In this document: piece after piece, positions 35,736 to 45,016 of the stretch | How positions within the stretch are numbered: the stretch's first letter is position 1 | Layout of the letters: every line of letters begins with the position of its first letter | Assembly (NCBI RefSeq): GCF_027891095.1 | Contig: NZ_JAQIIO010000011.1 | Coordinates: forward strand, 24,827 to 88,826 | Source: Aliiroseovarius salicola | Lineage (GTDB): Bacteria > Pseudomonadota > Alphaproteobacteria > Rhodobacterales > Rhodobacteraceae | Direction: 5' to 3' | DNA: 64,000 nucleotides | The notes under the pieces: model-generated | The model's input: the letters and a program-made list of their open reading frames with translations, nothing else | Told to the model about the DNA's origin: nothing | Databases searched by the model: none | Program-made: the position numbers and the translations under genes

Positions 35736-37823
35736 TTACTTTTTCACGCGGCGTGGCAGTGCGTTTTCACCGCGCGGCTGGTTCTTGCGCACCTTGGGCG
35801 GTTTGGCAGGTTTGCTTCCGGGCTTGGCCCCTTTGCCCTTCTTGCCGGGCTTTTCTTTTTTCCAGCGCTGCTTGTTGCCGTCCTCATCCCGTTTCTTGTT
35901 GGGGTTCGCGGTGGGCGTGCCATCGCTTTTGCGGGATTTTTTCTCATCCCGCTTTTCGGGTGTTTTGTATTCCGATTTGGTCTCGGGGTTCACTTCCGGA
36001 ACAAGGTCAGGTGACCAGCGACCACCTTTGTTGGCAGAGGGGGCCGAGGCGCGGTCGTCTCGTTGGTTTTGCTTACGTAAAGGTTTCGCGGGTTTGTCGG
36101 ACTTTGCTGGACGATCACCAGCTTCCCTTTTCTCACCGCTACCTTTGCGGTGCGGTTTGGGCGCGCGGTCATCGCGGTCAAACTTGCCCTTTCCTTTGAA
36201 GTTGGGCTTGTCGCCAAATTTGCCACCTTGTTTGCGTGGTGGGGCGCTCAGATCGGGTTTGCCTTCCAGTTGGGTGGCACGAATACCGTCTTCCAGTTCG
36301 CCGCCCCCGGATGCGCCCAGGAATTTCTCAACGCTGTCATTGGACAGTTCCACAAAGGTCTCGCGCCCTTGAACGCGGATGGCGCCGATGTCGTTCTTGT
36401 CGAGATTTCCCGAACGGCACAGCATGGGCAGAAGCCAGCGTGGCTCGGCGTTTTGTTTGCGACCAACCGACAATGAGAACCAAGTCGATGGGCCAAAATC
36501 CTTGTCTTCACGACGGGCAGGGCGCGCACCGATCTCAGCGAGTTCTTCTGGTGCTGAGAATTGGACGCGATGCAGGCGAATACAGGCCGTGGCGATCTGT
36601 TCAGGCGTGAAGCGCGCAATCAGGTCGCCCGCAAGCTGCCCCTCATCACCGGTCAAACCCTCGTTCCAGGTTGGGTGTTCCATCAACCGCTCTACGTCAC
36701 GGGTGCGAATTTCGTCGGCAGAAGGCGGCAGGTCCCACTTTGCGGTGATCTTGGCCCAACGCAGAAGGCGTTCGGCGCGTTTGACCATTTTGGGGGGCAC
36801 GATCAGGGCTGATGTCCCTTTACGTCCAGCCCGGCCCGTGCGGCCGGAGCGGTGCAACAGACCTTCTGTATTGGTAGGCAGTTCGGCATGAATCACAAGA
36901 TCCAGCATCGGAAGGTCAATGCCGCGCGCGGCCACGTCGGTGGCCACACAGACCCTTGCCCGGCCGTCACGCATGGATTGCAGCGCATTGGATCGTTCGG
37001 CTTGGCTGAGTTCGCCAGACAGGCAAACAACAGGCAAGCCCCGGTTGGACAGACGTGTGGTCAGGCGGTTTACCGTTGCGCGGGTGTTTGCAAAGACAAT
37101 CGCATTCTGCGCATCGTGATAGCGCAGAATATTGATGATCGCATGTTCCTCATCCCGATCGGCCACGCGCAGCGCTTGGTATTCGATATCGGCGTGCTGC
37201 TTTTCCTTCGACACGGTCGAGACGCGCACGGCATCACGTTGATATTGCTTGGCAAGTTTGGAAATCAGCGGCGAGACGGTGGCCGAGAAGAGCAGTGAGC
37301 GGCGCTCTTCTGGTGTTGCATCCAGCATGAATTCAAGGTCTTCCTTGAAGCCCATGTCGAGCATTTCGTCTGCTTCGTCCAGAACCACAGCCTTCAGCGC
37401 GTCCAAGACCAGCGCGCCGCGGGTGATGTGGTCACGCAGGCGCCCTGGCGTACCCACAACAATATGAGCGCCACGCTCAAGCGCCCGGCGTTCGGTGCGT
37501 TGATCCATCCCGCCAACACAGGACGCAATGCGCGCGCCGGTATGGGCGTAAAGCCAGCTCAGCTCAAACTTCACCTGCATCGCCAATTCACGCGTGGGTG
37601 CAATCACCAGGGCCAGAGGCGTGGCGGCGGGGCCAAAGGCCTCACCGTCCAGAATGGTTGGCGCAATGGCCAGGCCAAAGCCCACGGTCTTGCCTGATCC
37701 AGTCTGGGCGGAAACCAGCATGTCCTGATCCACCAACTCGGGGTTTGTCACCGCTTCCTGCACATCGGTCAGCGTGTCATAGCCCTTGTCGGCAAGGGCT
37801 TTTGCGAGGGTCGGGATCATCAT
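35736..37823 (-). CDS. DEAD-box ATP-dependent RNA helicase
   Basis: The start at 37823 ([22 protein letters not shown]) gives 695 aa. The helicase core has [32 protein letters not shown] and SAT in domain 1, and [12 protein letters not shown] and [13 protein letters not shown] in domain 2. It is followed by a DbpA/CsdA-like RNA-binding domain near residues 470-540. The last 170 residues are a Lys/Arg/Pro-rich disordered tail. It is probably a ribosome assembly or cold-shock helicase. The upstream part of the longer frame is not needed. Confidence 0.93.
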   Translation of the reverse strand: MMIPTLAKALADKGYDTLTDVQEAVTNPELVDQDMLVSAQTGSGKTVGFGLAIAPTILDGEAFGPAATPLALVIAPTRELAMQVKFELSWLYAHTGARIASCVGGMDQRTERRALERGAHIVVGTPGRLRDHITRGALVLDALKAVVLDEADEMLDMGFKEDLEFMLDATPEERRSLLFSATVSPLISKLAKQYQRDAVRVSTVSKEKQHADIEYQALRVADRDEEHAIINILRYHDAQNAIVFANTRATVNRLTTRLSNRGLPVVCLSGELSQAERSNALQSMRDGRARVCVATDVAARGIDLPMLDLVIHAELPTNTEGLLHRSGRTGRAGRKGTSALIVPPKMVKRAERLLRWAKITAKWDLPPSADEIRTRDVERLMEHPTWNEGLTGDEGQLAGDLIARFTPEQIATACIRLHRVQFSAPEELAEIGARPARREDKDFGPSTWFSLSVGRKQNAEPRWLLPMLCRSGNLDKNDIGAIRVQGRETFVELSNDSVEKFLGASGGGELEDGIRATQLEGKPDLSAPPRKQGGKFGDKPNFKGKGKFDRDDRAPKPHRKGSGEKREAGDRPAKSDKPAKPLRKQNQRDDRASAPSANKGGRWSPDLVPEVNPETKSEYKTPEKRDEKKSRKSDGTPTANPNKKRDEDGNKQRWKKEKPGKKGKGAKPGSKPAKPPKVRKNQPRGENALPRRVKK

Positions 37824-37939
37824 GTCGGCGTCTTTCAGAAGGTATGGCAAGCGGGATGCGGGCGCGAAAGACCTGCGCATACAGGGTTTCGGGGCAAAAG
37901 GATAGGGGGCTTGTGGCAAGGCAGCCATGCGCAGAGCTA

Positions 37940-37967
37940 AACCCCGCCTGATCATTCAGGCGGGGTT
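37940..37967 (-). terminator. Terminator after the lldD-like gene
   Basis: The near-perfect AACCCCGCCTGA/TCAGGCGGGGTT hairpin ends in a short T-run on the minus strand, 37 nt past the stop of the lldD-like gene. Confidence 0.7.
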
Positions 37968-38004
37968 GTCGGTGGTTCAGAACTGGGGATGCCACAAAGC
38001 GTGG

Positions 38005-39168
38005 TTACTCCCAATCCCCCGAAAAGCCTTTCGGGACATAGAGGATGTCACGGTTCACGGTGTTGATATCAGTGTGACCGCAGAACGCCATCGAGACCTC
38101 AAGTTCCTTATGGGTCATCTCGAGCACCTTGGTCACACCCTGTTCCCCCATGGCGCCCAAGCCATAAACAAAGGCGCGGCCGAGATAGGTGCCTTTGGCG
38201 CCCATGGCGATGGCCTTTAAGACGTCCTGTCCCGAGCGGATGCCGCTGTCGATATGCACTTCGATCTTGTCACCAACCGCATCCAAAATCGCGGGCAGGG
38301 CGCGAATTGAACTGAGAGCGCCATCCAATTGTCGTCCACCGTGGTTTGACACGATGATCGCGTCGGCCCCCACATTGCAGGCCTCAAGCGCGTCCACCGG
38401 CTCCATGATCCCTTTGATGATCAGCTTACCATCCCACATCTTGCGGAACTGGCGGATGCGATCCCAGTCTAGCGATGGATCAAAGGCTTCGGCGGTCCAT
38501 GTGGCAAGAGATGACGGATCCTTGACGCCCTTGGCGTGGCCGACGATGTTGCCGAAGAACCGTCGCTTGGTGCCGAGCATACCAAGGCCCCATTGCACCT
38601 TGGTCATCATATTGGCGACCGATTTCACAGTCAGCTTGGGTGGGGCTGACAGTCCGTTTTTCAGATCCTTATGGCGTTGCCCCAGCATTTGCAGATCGAC
38701 CGTGATCACCGCTGTATCACAGCCTGCCGCCTTGGCCCGGTCAAACAAGCGCTGCATGAAGTCGTCGTCTTTCAGCGTATAGACCTGAAACCAGAACGGG
38801 GCGTTTGTATTCTCTGCCACATCTTCGATCGAGCAGATCGACATGGTTGAGAGCGTGAAAGGCACACCGAATTTCTCAGCAGCCCGCGCCGCCTTGATCT
38901 CGCCATCGGCGCATTGCATGCCGGTCAGACCCACAGGCGCCAGTGCTACGGGCATCGAGACATCCCGCCCGATCATCTGTGTCTTGGTCGACCGCCCATC
39001 CATGTCCACGGCCACACGCTGTTTGAAATAGAGCTTGTCGAAATCCGAGCTGTTTTCCCGGAATGTCTGCTCGGTCCATGATCCGCTTTCTGCGTAGTCA
39101 TAGAACATCTTCGGCACGCGCCGCTTGTAGATCCGCTTGAGGTCTTCGACTTCGGTAATGACAGGCAT
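38005..39168 (-). CDS. lldD: FMN-dependent alpha-hydroxy acid oxidase, L-lactate dehydrogenase-like
   Basis: This is a 387 aa TIM barrel. YDYAESGSWTEQTFREN and LAPVGLTGM bind FMN; SNHGGRQLDG carries the catalytic His and the conserved Arg; DSGIRSGQDVLKAIAMGA is the phosphate loop. There is no cytochrome b2 domain and no obvious membrane anchor. It most resembles LldD, oxidising L-lactate to pyruvate with quinone as acceptor, though glycolate or mandelate-type substrates remain possible. It is a single gene ended by a hairpin. Confidence 0.88.
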   Translation of the reverse strand: MPVITEVEDLKRIYKRRVPKMFYDYAESGSWTEQTFRENSSDFDKLYFKQRVAVDMDGRSTKTQMIGRDVSMPVALAPVGLTGMQCADGEIKAARAAEKFGVPFTLSTMSICSIEDVAENTNAPFWFQVYTLKDDDFMQRLFDRAKAAGCDTAVITVDLQMLGQRHKDLKNGLSAPPKLTVKSVANMMTKVQWGLGMLGTKRRFFGNIVGHAKGVKDPSSLATWTAEAFDPSLDWDRIRQFRKMWDGKLIIKGIMEPVDALEACNVGADAIIVSNHGGRQLDGALSSIRALPAILDAVGDKIEVHIDSGIRSGQDVLKAIAMGAKGTYLGRAFVYGLGAMGEQGVTKVLEMTHKELEVSMAFCGHTDINTVNRDILYVPKGFSGDWE

Positions 39169-39265
39169 GACAGGCTCATTTCTGATATTGGTAAACTTTC
39201 TTTACCAGTTTGTGCTTCGCTACGCAATGCTCCAATTTCTTGGCATGCAGATCCGGCGGATGGGA

Positions 39266-39296
39266 AAACAAAAAAGGCCGGTCAATTTGACCGGCC
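39266..39296 (-). terminator. Intrinsic terminator of trpA
   Basis: GGCCGGTCAA/TTGACCGGCC, followed on the minus strand by a T-rich run of about ten bases. It lies 28 nt after the trpA stop. Confidence 0.92.
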
Positions 39297-39323
39297 CGAT
39301 GTGTCTTTCAGATGTTGATCTGA

Positions 39324-40115
39324 TCAGGCGCGATGCGCACCATCTGCCAGTGATTTCACGAACTCCAGCACTTCACTTGCCGGTTTGCCCGCCGCGATCT
39401 GGCTGACAATGGCACTGCCGACCACGGTGCCATCTGCGGCTCCTGCAATGGTCTCGGCTTTTTCGGGCGTGTTGACACCAAAGCCGACGATAACCGGCAG
39501 GTCTGTCTTGGCTTTGATTCGCGCAACTTCCGGTGCCACATCGCCAGCTTGTGCTTCTGCAGCCCCGGTCACGCCGGTCACGGACACGTAGTACACAAAG
39601 CCCGAGGTGTTTTGCAGCACTGTCGGCAGGCGTTTGTCATCGGTGGTTGGGGTGGCGAGGCGAATAAAGTTCAGCCCCGCTTTTTGCGCTGGAATGCAAA
39701 GCTCGTCATCTTCTTCGGGGGGAAGGTCCACCACGATCAGCCCATCAATACCGGCCGCCTTGGCGTCGACAAGAAACTTATCCACTCCACGATTGTAGAT
39801 CGGGTTGTAATATCCCATCAGCACAATGGGAGTTGTGTCGTCGCCCTTGCGGAACTCTGTCGCCATATCCAGCGTCTTTTGCAGGGTCATACCGCCGTCC
39901 AGCGCACGGCCACCTGCCAGCTGGATCGTCGGGCCATCTGCCATAGGATCGGTGAAGGGCAGGCCCAGTTCGATCACGTCAACACCAGCAGCCGGCAGAC
40001 CCTTTAGCACCTCCATCGAGGTTTCGACATCCGGATCACCAGCCATGATGTAAGAGACAAAGGCCTTTTTGCCCTGTGCCTTCAGCTCGGCGAATTTTGC
40101 GTCGATGCGAGTCAT
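39324..40115 (-). CDS. trpA: Tryptophan synthase alpha chain
   Basis: This is a 263 aa TIM barrel that cleaves indole-3-glycerol phosphate to indole. The catalytic Glu49 and Asp60 are in [16 protein letters not shown], at E. coli numbering. The phosphate loop [10 protein letters not shown] and GSAIV are present. Its partner trpB is 9 kb away on the plus strand, so the two subunits are made from separate transcripts. It is monocistronic with its own terminator. Confidence 0.97.
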   Translation of the reverse strand: MTRIDAKFAELKAQGKKAFVSYIMAGDPDVETSMEVLKGLPAAGVDVIELGLPFTDPMADGPTIQLAGGRALDGGMTLQKTLDMATEFRKGDDTTPIVLMGYYNPIYNRGVDKFLVDAKAAGIDGLIVVDLPPEEDDELCIPAQKAGLNFIRLATPTTDDKRLPTVLQNTSGFVYYVSVTGVTGAAEAQAGDVAPEVARIKAKTDLPVIVGFGVNTPEKAETIAGAADGTVVGSAIVSQIAAGKPASEVLEFVKSLADGAHRA

Positions 40116-40194
40116 GCGTGATCCTTTCCTTGGTCCTGACCGGTTTGCCCCAACTGGACCGGGGAAATCAATGGCTCATCGCGGTCTTGCGCGT

Positions 40195-40614
40195 TCAATC
40201 AGGTGCTGGACCATCCGTCATGATCATCCAGCGGGTTCCAAACCGGTCGGTTAAAGTACCAAAGAGCGGGGTCCAAAACATCGGGGAAAGCGGCATTCGA
40301 ATCTCGCCCCCATCAGCAAGCGCGTCCCAGATGCGTTGGGTTTCCGCCTCATCGGACAAGGCGAGCGATACATCGCTGCCAGCCATTGCAGAGGGGCCAT
40401 CAGACGGATCGTCGCTTGCATAGATCCAGCCGTCGCCCACAGCGAGCCCGGCATGCATGATGGCGTCATCCGGTACACCGGGCATTCCTGCGCGGACGTC
40501 CTCGGGCATGTCCTTGAAATTCATGATTTCAGGAGCTGAGCCGAACACTTTTCCATAATACGTCATCGCGTCCCGGCAGGTTCCATTGAAGAACAAATAA
40601 GGAATGGGTTGCAT
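40195..40614 (-). CDS. VOC/PhnB-like glyoxalase superfamily protein
   Basis: The start at 40614 follows GGAGGT and gives 139 aa. It has the beta-alpha-beta layout of PhnB-like proteins: PYLFFNGTCRDAMTYYGKVFG, HAGLAVGDGWIYASDD, and the end WTPLFGTLTDRFGTRWMIM. Family members have no single function; some bind metal, others do not. Metal-ligand residues are not clear here. Confidence 0.85.
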   Translation of the reverse strand: MQPIPYLFFNGTCRDAMTYYGKVFGSAPEIMNFKDMPEDVRAGMPGVPDDAIMHAGLAVGDGWIYASDDPSDGPSAMAGSDVSLALSDEAETQRIWDALADGGEIRMPLSPMFWTPLFGTLTDRFGTRWMIMTDGPAPD

Positions 40615-40725
40615 TGCGACCTCCACTTTTGACTGCATTCACAACTCCAGCACGCTTGCGCCCAACCTGTCAAAGCCCTAGAACGCCCCGGACGATCAAT
40701 ATTTGTTTATACACCGGAGGCCGAG

Positions 40726-41823
40726 ATGGGTTTCAAAATGGGCATCGTGGGTCTGCCGAATGTCGGCAAATCGACGCTCTTTAATGCGCTGACCAAGACG
40801 GCCGCCGCGCAGGCCGCCAACTTTCCATTTTGTACGATTGAACCCAATGTGGGTGAAGTTGCCGTGCCGGATGCTCGGCTGGACAAACTGGCAGCGATTG
40901 CCAAGTCGAAAGAAGTTATTCCGACCCGGATCACATTTGTGGATATCGCGGGTCTGGTGAAGGGCGCATCAAAAGGGGAAGGATTGGGCAACCAGTTCCT
41001 CGCCAATATTCGCGAGGTGGACGCGATTGCCCACGTGCTGCGTTGCTTTGACGATGGTGACGTGACCCATGTGGACGGTCGCGTGAATCCGGTGGAAGAC
41101 GCCGAAGTGATCGAGACCGAGCTGATGCTTGCGGACATGGAATCGATCGAAAAGCGCCTACAGAACATCGTGCGCAAGGTGCGCGGTGGTGACAAAGAGG
41201 CCGTGCAGCAGGAACGCCTGATGAAGGCGGCGATGGAAGCCTTGGAAAATGGCCGTCCGGCTCGCACGGTTGAAGTAGACGATGAAGACCGCAAAGCATG
41301 GAATATGCTGCAACTTCTGACCACCAAGAAAATCCTCTATGTCTGCAACGTGGATGAAAGCGACGCTGCAAACGGCAATCAGTACTCGGATGCGGTCGCG
41401 AAAATGGCCGAAGAGCAGGGTGCAGCCTCGGTCGTGATTTCCGCCAAGATCGAAGAGGAAATCAGCCAACTCGACGCCGATGATATGGAAATGTTCCTAG
41501 AAGAACTGGGGCTGGAAGAGGCCGGTCTCGACCGCCTGATCCGCGCCGGGTACGAGCTTTTGCATCTCGAAACCTATTTCACCGTCGGCCCGAAAGAAGC
41601 CCGCGCCTGGACCATTCGTGAAGGTACTCTTGCTCCGCAGGCGGCAGGAGTGATTCACGGTGATTTTGAACGCGGTTTTATTCGCGCTGAAACCATCGCC
41701 TATGACGACTACATCGAATTCAACGGTGAAAACGGGGCCAAGGATGCAGGCAAGATGCGGGCCGAAGGTAAGAGCTATATGGTCAAAGACGGGGACGTGC
41801 TGCACTTCTTGTTCAACGCCTGA
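40726..41823 (+). CDS. ychF: Ribosome-binding ATPase YchF (Obg family)
   Basis: This 365 aa P-loop protein has GLPNVGKSTLFNALT (G1), DIAGLVKGASKGEGLGN (G3), the coiled-coil insert around residues 130-160, and a C-terminal TGS domain (TYFTVGPKEARAW). The G4 motif reads NVDESD instead of NKxD, the mark of YchF proteins, which use ATP rather than GTP. It binds ribosomes and acts in stress control. A terminator follows. Confidence 0.97.
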   Translation: MGFKMGIVGLPNVGKSTLFNALTKTAAAQAANFPFCTIEPNVGEVAVPDARLDKLAAIAKSKEVIPTRITFVDIAGLVKGASKGEGLGNQFLANIREVDAIAHVLRCFDDGDVTHVDGRVNPVEDAEVIETELMLADMESIEKRLQNIVRKVRGGDKEAVQQERLMKAAMEALENGRPARTVEVDDEDRKAWNMLQLLTTKKILYVCNVDESDAANGNQYSDAVAKMAEEQGAASVVISAKIEEEISQLDADDMEMFLEELGLEEAGLDRLIRAGYELLHLETYFTVGPKEARAWTIREGTLAPQAAGVIHGDFERGFIRAETIAYDDYIEFNGENGAKDAGKMRAEGKSYMVKDGDVLHFLFNA

Positions 41824-41846
41824 TATCATCAAGCAAATCAAAGGAA

Positions 41847-41875
41847 AACGGCCGGGCATTGCCCCGGCCGTTTTT
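41847..41875 (+). terminator. Intrinsic terminator of ychF
   Basis: CGGCCGGG/CCCGGCCG with a six-base loop is followed by TTTTTCG, 25 nt after the stop. Confidence 0.9.
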
Positions 41876-42273
41876 CGTTTCAGAAAAGAGTATTGGCTGC
41901 ACATCTGCTCGAAAGTCATGCGTTTCATGACATCGTCCTTGTGGCGGAAATAGGTCAAGGCAAACGCATTGGGCACGCTTCAGAGCCCGGCACAAAGCCT
42001 CTCAAAAGAAGATGGTTTTGAAGAATGGTCTTGAACAATTCGAGATTTTGGCGCGTTCATTCAGATGTATTCGGGGCTCCACTTTTTCCAAGGCATTTTC
42101 GTTTTGATGCTGCGTCTCGGGGGATAATAAGGTCGCAGCGAGATGAAGCCGAGCGTCAGTGGGAAGAGTGGCCAGATCCTTGCCATTGTGCTCTCCAGAT
42201 GGGTTTTGATTTATGCTGAAATTGGAAACACACGGTTCGAACTAAAAAATGCTCTTAGCATTGATATTGTGCC

Positions 42274-42302
42274 TTGTTTCTTCGTGTGTCGACACATATA
42301 CC
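42274..42302 (+). promoter_or_regulatory. Predicted promoter of tRNA-Ser
   Basis: TTGTTT, 17 bp, TATACC. The predicted start of transcription (about 42309) is almost at the first base of the mature tRNA, so little or no 5' leader would be made. The spacer contains the palindrome GTGTCGACAC. Confidence 0.45.
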
Positions 42303-42309
42303 CGTCCGC

Positions 42310-42399
42310 GGAGACGTGGCCGAGTGGTCGAAGGCGCTCCCCTGCTAAGGGAGTAGGCCCGGAAGGGTCTCGAGGGTTCGAATCCCTTCGTCTCCGCCA
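42310..42399 (+). tRNA. tRNA-Ser (anticodon GCU)
   Basis: The 90 nt gene includes the encoded CCA end. The acceptor stem GGAGACG pairs with CGTCTCC. The anticodon arm is CTCCC-CTGCTAA-GGGAG with anticodon GCT, reading AGC/AGU. A long variable arm, typical of class II tRNAs, precedes the GAGGGTTCGAATCCCTT T arm. Confidence 0.98.
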
Positions 42400-42949
42400 C
42401 CCTCACACATTTAAATTTAATTGCTTTAAGTTATTTGCGTGGCGCGGGTTTTGTCGCAAACCTCGTTCCCGCGTGCGGTATTCGTTTGACTGCCTATCTT
42501 CGGTTTCCTTTAGACTGGCCGCTTTTTGCCTGCCATGTTTGTCGATTCCAATGCTGGTGAGGGCATTGAGATTAAACGCTCCGTTGCGCTTGCCATGACA
42601 GCTATCTCAATGAGCCTGTTCCCTTGGGATGAATATGGAAGGTAAGGTTATGTCGAAGAAATTGGTTGATTTCTATATTGAGTTGTCTGTCCTGAAACTG
42701 ATCCTTGTAACTGTGAACCTTCAGGTTCAACCGTGTAACGGTCGTGGGTCCATTATGGTTTGGAAACCCAGCGTGTTTATTGTCTAGGTAGAATGAAAAG
42801 CTGCGTCCAGCGGCGAAGATCAGATCACTTCAGGTTGAGTATTGGGGCGACGCGCATTGTATGTATTCCTAATGCGACCCGTGCGAATGTCAGCAACCTT
42901 CATTTGTTGTCGTCAAATTTTTGCCCAAGTTATCGGCGATTTTTGGGTT
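42400..42949. other. AT-rich region downstream of tRNA-Ser
   Basis: This 550 bp stretch has lower GC than the flanking housekeeping genes. It contains a possible 45 aa small ORF (42650-42787) and the 14 bp palindrome GAACCTTCAGGTTC (42715-42728). I see no tRNA-derived repeat of an attachment site and no integrase here. Confidence 0.5.
42650..42787 (+). CDS. Possible 45 aa small protein
   Basis: The ATG at 42650 is preceded by GGAAGG at good spacing. The frame runs 45 codons to TAG. It starts MSKKLVDFYIELSVLKLILV, giving a charged start and a hydrophobic stretch that could be a membrane segment or signal. It ends hydrophobic (VWKPSVFIV). No family is recognised, and the support is only the ribosome site and the hydrophobic pattern. 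Confidence 0.3.
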   Translation: MSKKLVDFYIELSVLKLILVTVNLQVQPCNGRGSIMVWKPSVFIV

Positions 42950-44638
42950 ATGTTCAGTAAATACATTTTTACAATAATAATAGTTTTTGTCGCTTCCTTC
43001 ACGCCGACCTACGTTGAGATTACGTTTATTCGCCCCGGAGAAAAGCCTGCTGAACGTTCGCAGTTCCCGGATGTAAGTGGCTTTGATCTTGCCACAATCT
43101 ATCGTGGTATTGATTTGCTTGGCCGCGTTCGACCACCCACCTCTCGCGGTGCAATCGAGAATGCCCTGTCAAACGCCTTGGCCAGTGATGAACTTGACGG
43201 TCACCCGGGCATCACGGATGACGACCGGGTACTGGCTGCTCAGGTTGAGATTGCACGCGCCCGTTCCATGGCCTTGCGGATCTGGACGGAAAACGACTTG
43301 GATAATAACCGCGTCGTTACCCGCGAAGAGCTGGTGGTCGTTGGTCGCACAAAGATTGAAAGCAATGCCTCGAGGCGGAGGTTGGGCTCGAAAATCAAGC
43401 TGACAGACGGGCAAAGGCAGTCATTGGTGCTGGAATTTGTTGCTAAAGGGCTACGCCGTGATTTGGATGGGGACAATCGGGTTACGTATGAAGAGGCTAT
43501 ATCGGGGGTGAATGAGGATCGAATACTGACCCGCCGCAGAGCCGAAGGCAGTTCGATTAAACCTATCTGGGACGTGAACGACGACGGGAAGATTGCCGAG
43601 GTCGAGGTCAGGCTGGAGGCAGATCGTCTGCTCGATTTCATTGACGCCAACAGCGACAACGTTGTCGATACAGAAGAGGCGAACACCGTCAGAAAGGCGT
43701 TTATCGGAGCTAGGGCCAAGGCTGGAGACAGATCCGGTGGCCGCCGTGTGAAATGCGAATTGCCCCAAATACCGGCTATTGCCGAGATTGCTGTTATCCA
43801 GGGCAACGCTGGGACAGCAGTTACAAATTTGGCCTTCGATATACCGAACGACCCCGTCGTGCGAATGGCAGAGATTTCGATCCCCTCTGGACATAAAGAC
43901 ATCTACCTTATCGCCTCGATGCGATCGCCAACTGTTTTCCGGGTTGTCGGTCCTGGCGCGGGCCGTGTTAAGGCCGTCATCGGTGTTGCTTCGACCGTCG
44001 CGCTGGACGGTGGCAACGCGAAACTCGCCAATACCTCGTGTCACCGCGGGTTTCTGGGTATGCGAATTGGAAAACCTGGTGGCATTGCAAAAGAGTTTGG
44101 CCAAGTGCTCGGTCGCACCGATTTAACTGCGATTGTGGGAGGCCGTATTGGACGTGTGGACCTTGGTGCGCTTACCAACGATGCTGAAACTGTTTTGTCA
44201 AAGGACGCTTTGCCAATCATGCAGGGTGATGGTCAGTTCATAGTCGACCGTTTTATGTCTTTTGATCCAGGTGGGTTCCAAATTCTTGACCCATCTTCAA
44301 TACGGTCAACCGTTGCGATACGTGAACGCGAAACGCCGCCGCTTGAAATTGGGTTAATTGTGTTGGCGTCTAAAGGTAAGGTCGACTTTGTTGCGCCACC
44401 GCCTGAGTTTCTCACACGCAAAGTCCCAGAAGGTGTAAAGCGCGTGGTGCCTGACAGTAAGTCGACCGAAGGTGTCATATGGGAACAGATGCCGGATGGA
44501 GGGGCCAAGGCGCGTTTCCCGCTAACGGTTGTTGTTCGCACTGCGATTGATCTTCCGGCAGGATTGACCACAGAACGCGGGGTTCGCCTCATTGTGCCCG
44601 AAGGGGTGCCCGCGCCACGTGGGGCAAAAAAATGGTAG
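42950..44638 (+). CDS. Secreted or membrane-anchored protein with four EF-hands
   Basis: The start at 42950 (MFSKYIFTIIIVFVAS) gives 562 aa with an N-terminal signal or anchor helix (about residues 5-22). Four calcium-binding EF-hand loops follow: DLDNNRVVTREE (116-127), DLDGDNRVTYEE (171-182), DVNDDGKIAEVE (208-219) and DANSDNVVDTEE (232-243). Each has acidic or Asn residues at loop positions 1, 3 and 5 and Glu at 12. Residues 265-562 form a beta-rich region of unknown type with two cysteines (269 and 364). An orphan Flp-type pilin gene follows 152 bp downstream. The protein is probably exported and calcium-responsive. The rest is unknown. Confidence 0.75.
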   Translation: MFSKYIFTIIIVFVASFTPTYVEITFIRPGEKPAERSQFPDVSGFDLATIYRGIDLLGRVRPPTSRGAIENALSNALASDELDGHPGITDDDRVLAAQVEIARARSMALRIWTENDLDNNRVVTREELVVVGRTKIESNASRRRLGSKIKLTDGQRQSLVLEFVAKGLRRDLDGDNRVTYEEAISGVNEDRILTRRRAEGSSIKPIWDVNDDGKIAEVEVRLEADRLLDFIDANSDNVVDTEEANTVRKAFIGARAKAGDRSGGRRVKCELPQIPAIAEIAVIQGNAGTAVTNLAFDIPNDPVVRMAEISIPSGHKDIYLIASMRSPTVFRVVGPGAGRVKAVIGVASTVALDGGNAKLANTSCHRGFLGMRIGKPGGIAKEFGQVLGRTDLTAIVGGRIGRVDLGALTNDAETVLSKDALPIMQGDGQFIVDRFMSFDPGGFQILDPSSIRSTVAIRERETPPLEIGLIVLASKGKVDFVAPPPEFLTRKVPEGVKRVVPDSKSTEGVIWEQMPDGGAKARFPLTVVVRTAIDLPAGLTTERGVRLIVPEGVPAPRGAKKW

Positions 44639-44790
44639 AAGAGCAAGACTGGAACCCCGTCGGATAATCAGGGGCACTGACTATGGCCAAGATGCGCCAG
44701 ATGTCGGCATTGCTTGTTCATGATTTTTTCTCAAAAAAGACACCAATAATCTGTATGCTACTCAATAATAGTACAGAGAAATGAGCAGAA

Positions 44791-44988
44791 ATGAAAATAT
44801 TCAAGACAGGATTTATCAAATCAGAGCAAGGGGTTGCTTCAACAGAATACCTCATATTGCTTGGAATGCTTACAGCTGTTGTAGTGGTTGCGGTATTGGC
44901 CATGAGCGGTGCGTTGGGCGACTCTTGGATGAGTTGGGCAGCTTGGTTTTCGCCGGAGGAAGGTAATCTCAGTTCCCCTCCAGGCTAA
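44791..44988 (+). CDS. Flp-type (type IVb) pilin-like small protein
   Basis: This 65 aa protein has the type IVb prepilin pattern: a short basic leader ending in SEQG, a predicted cleavage after that Gly, then VASTEYLILLGMLTAVVVVAV, with Glu at mature position 5 and Tyr at 6. The hydrophobic helix is followed by a short Trp-rich acidic tail. No tad/cpa assembly or prepilin peptidase gene is in the window, so assembly would need a locus elsewhere. The EF-hand protein upstream is its only close neighbour on the strand. Confidence 0.8.
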   Translation: MKIFKTGFIKSEQGVASTEYLILLGMLTAVVVVAVLAMSGALGDSWMSWAAWFSPEEGNLSSPPG

Positions 44989-45016
44989 GTGTAGTCGCGT
45001 TGCAACGTCGTCAGTG

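Larger units (their letters stand above)
41824..42309. other. Intergenic region between ychF and tRNA-Ser
   Basis: This 486 bp stretch holds the ychF terminator at its start and a predicted tRNA promoter at its end. Between them I see no supported gene. The sequence grows AT-richer towards the tRNA. Confidence 0.5.

Noticed and set aside
41497..41976. Minus-strand frame overlapping the ychF end, starting MPNAFALTYFRHKDD
   Set aside because: The first 30 residues look protein-like, but the frame reads through the ychF terminator and coding region; at most a small remnant.
42310..45010. Integration of an island at the tRNA-Ser 3' end
   Set aside because: I found no second copy of the tRNA 3' end sequence downstream and no integrase, so an island is only suspected from composition.
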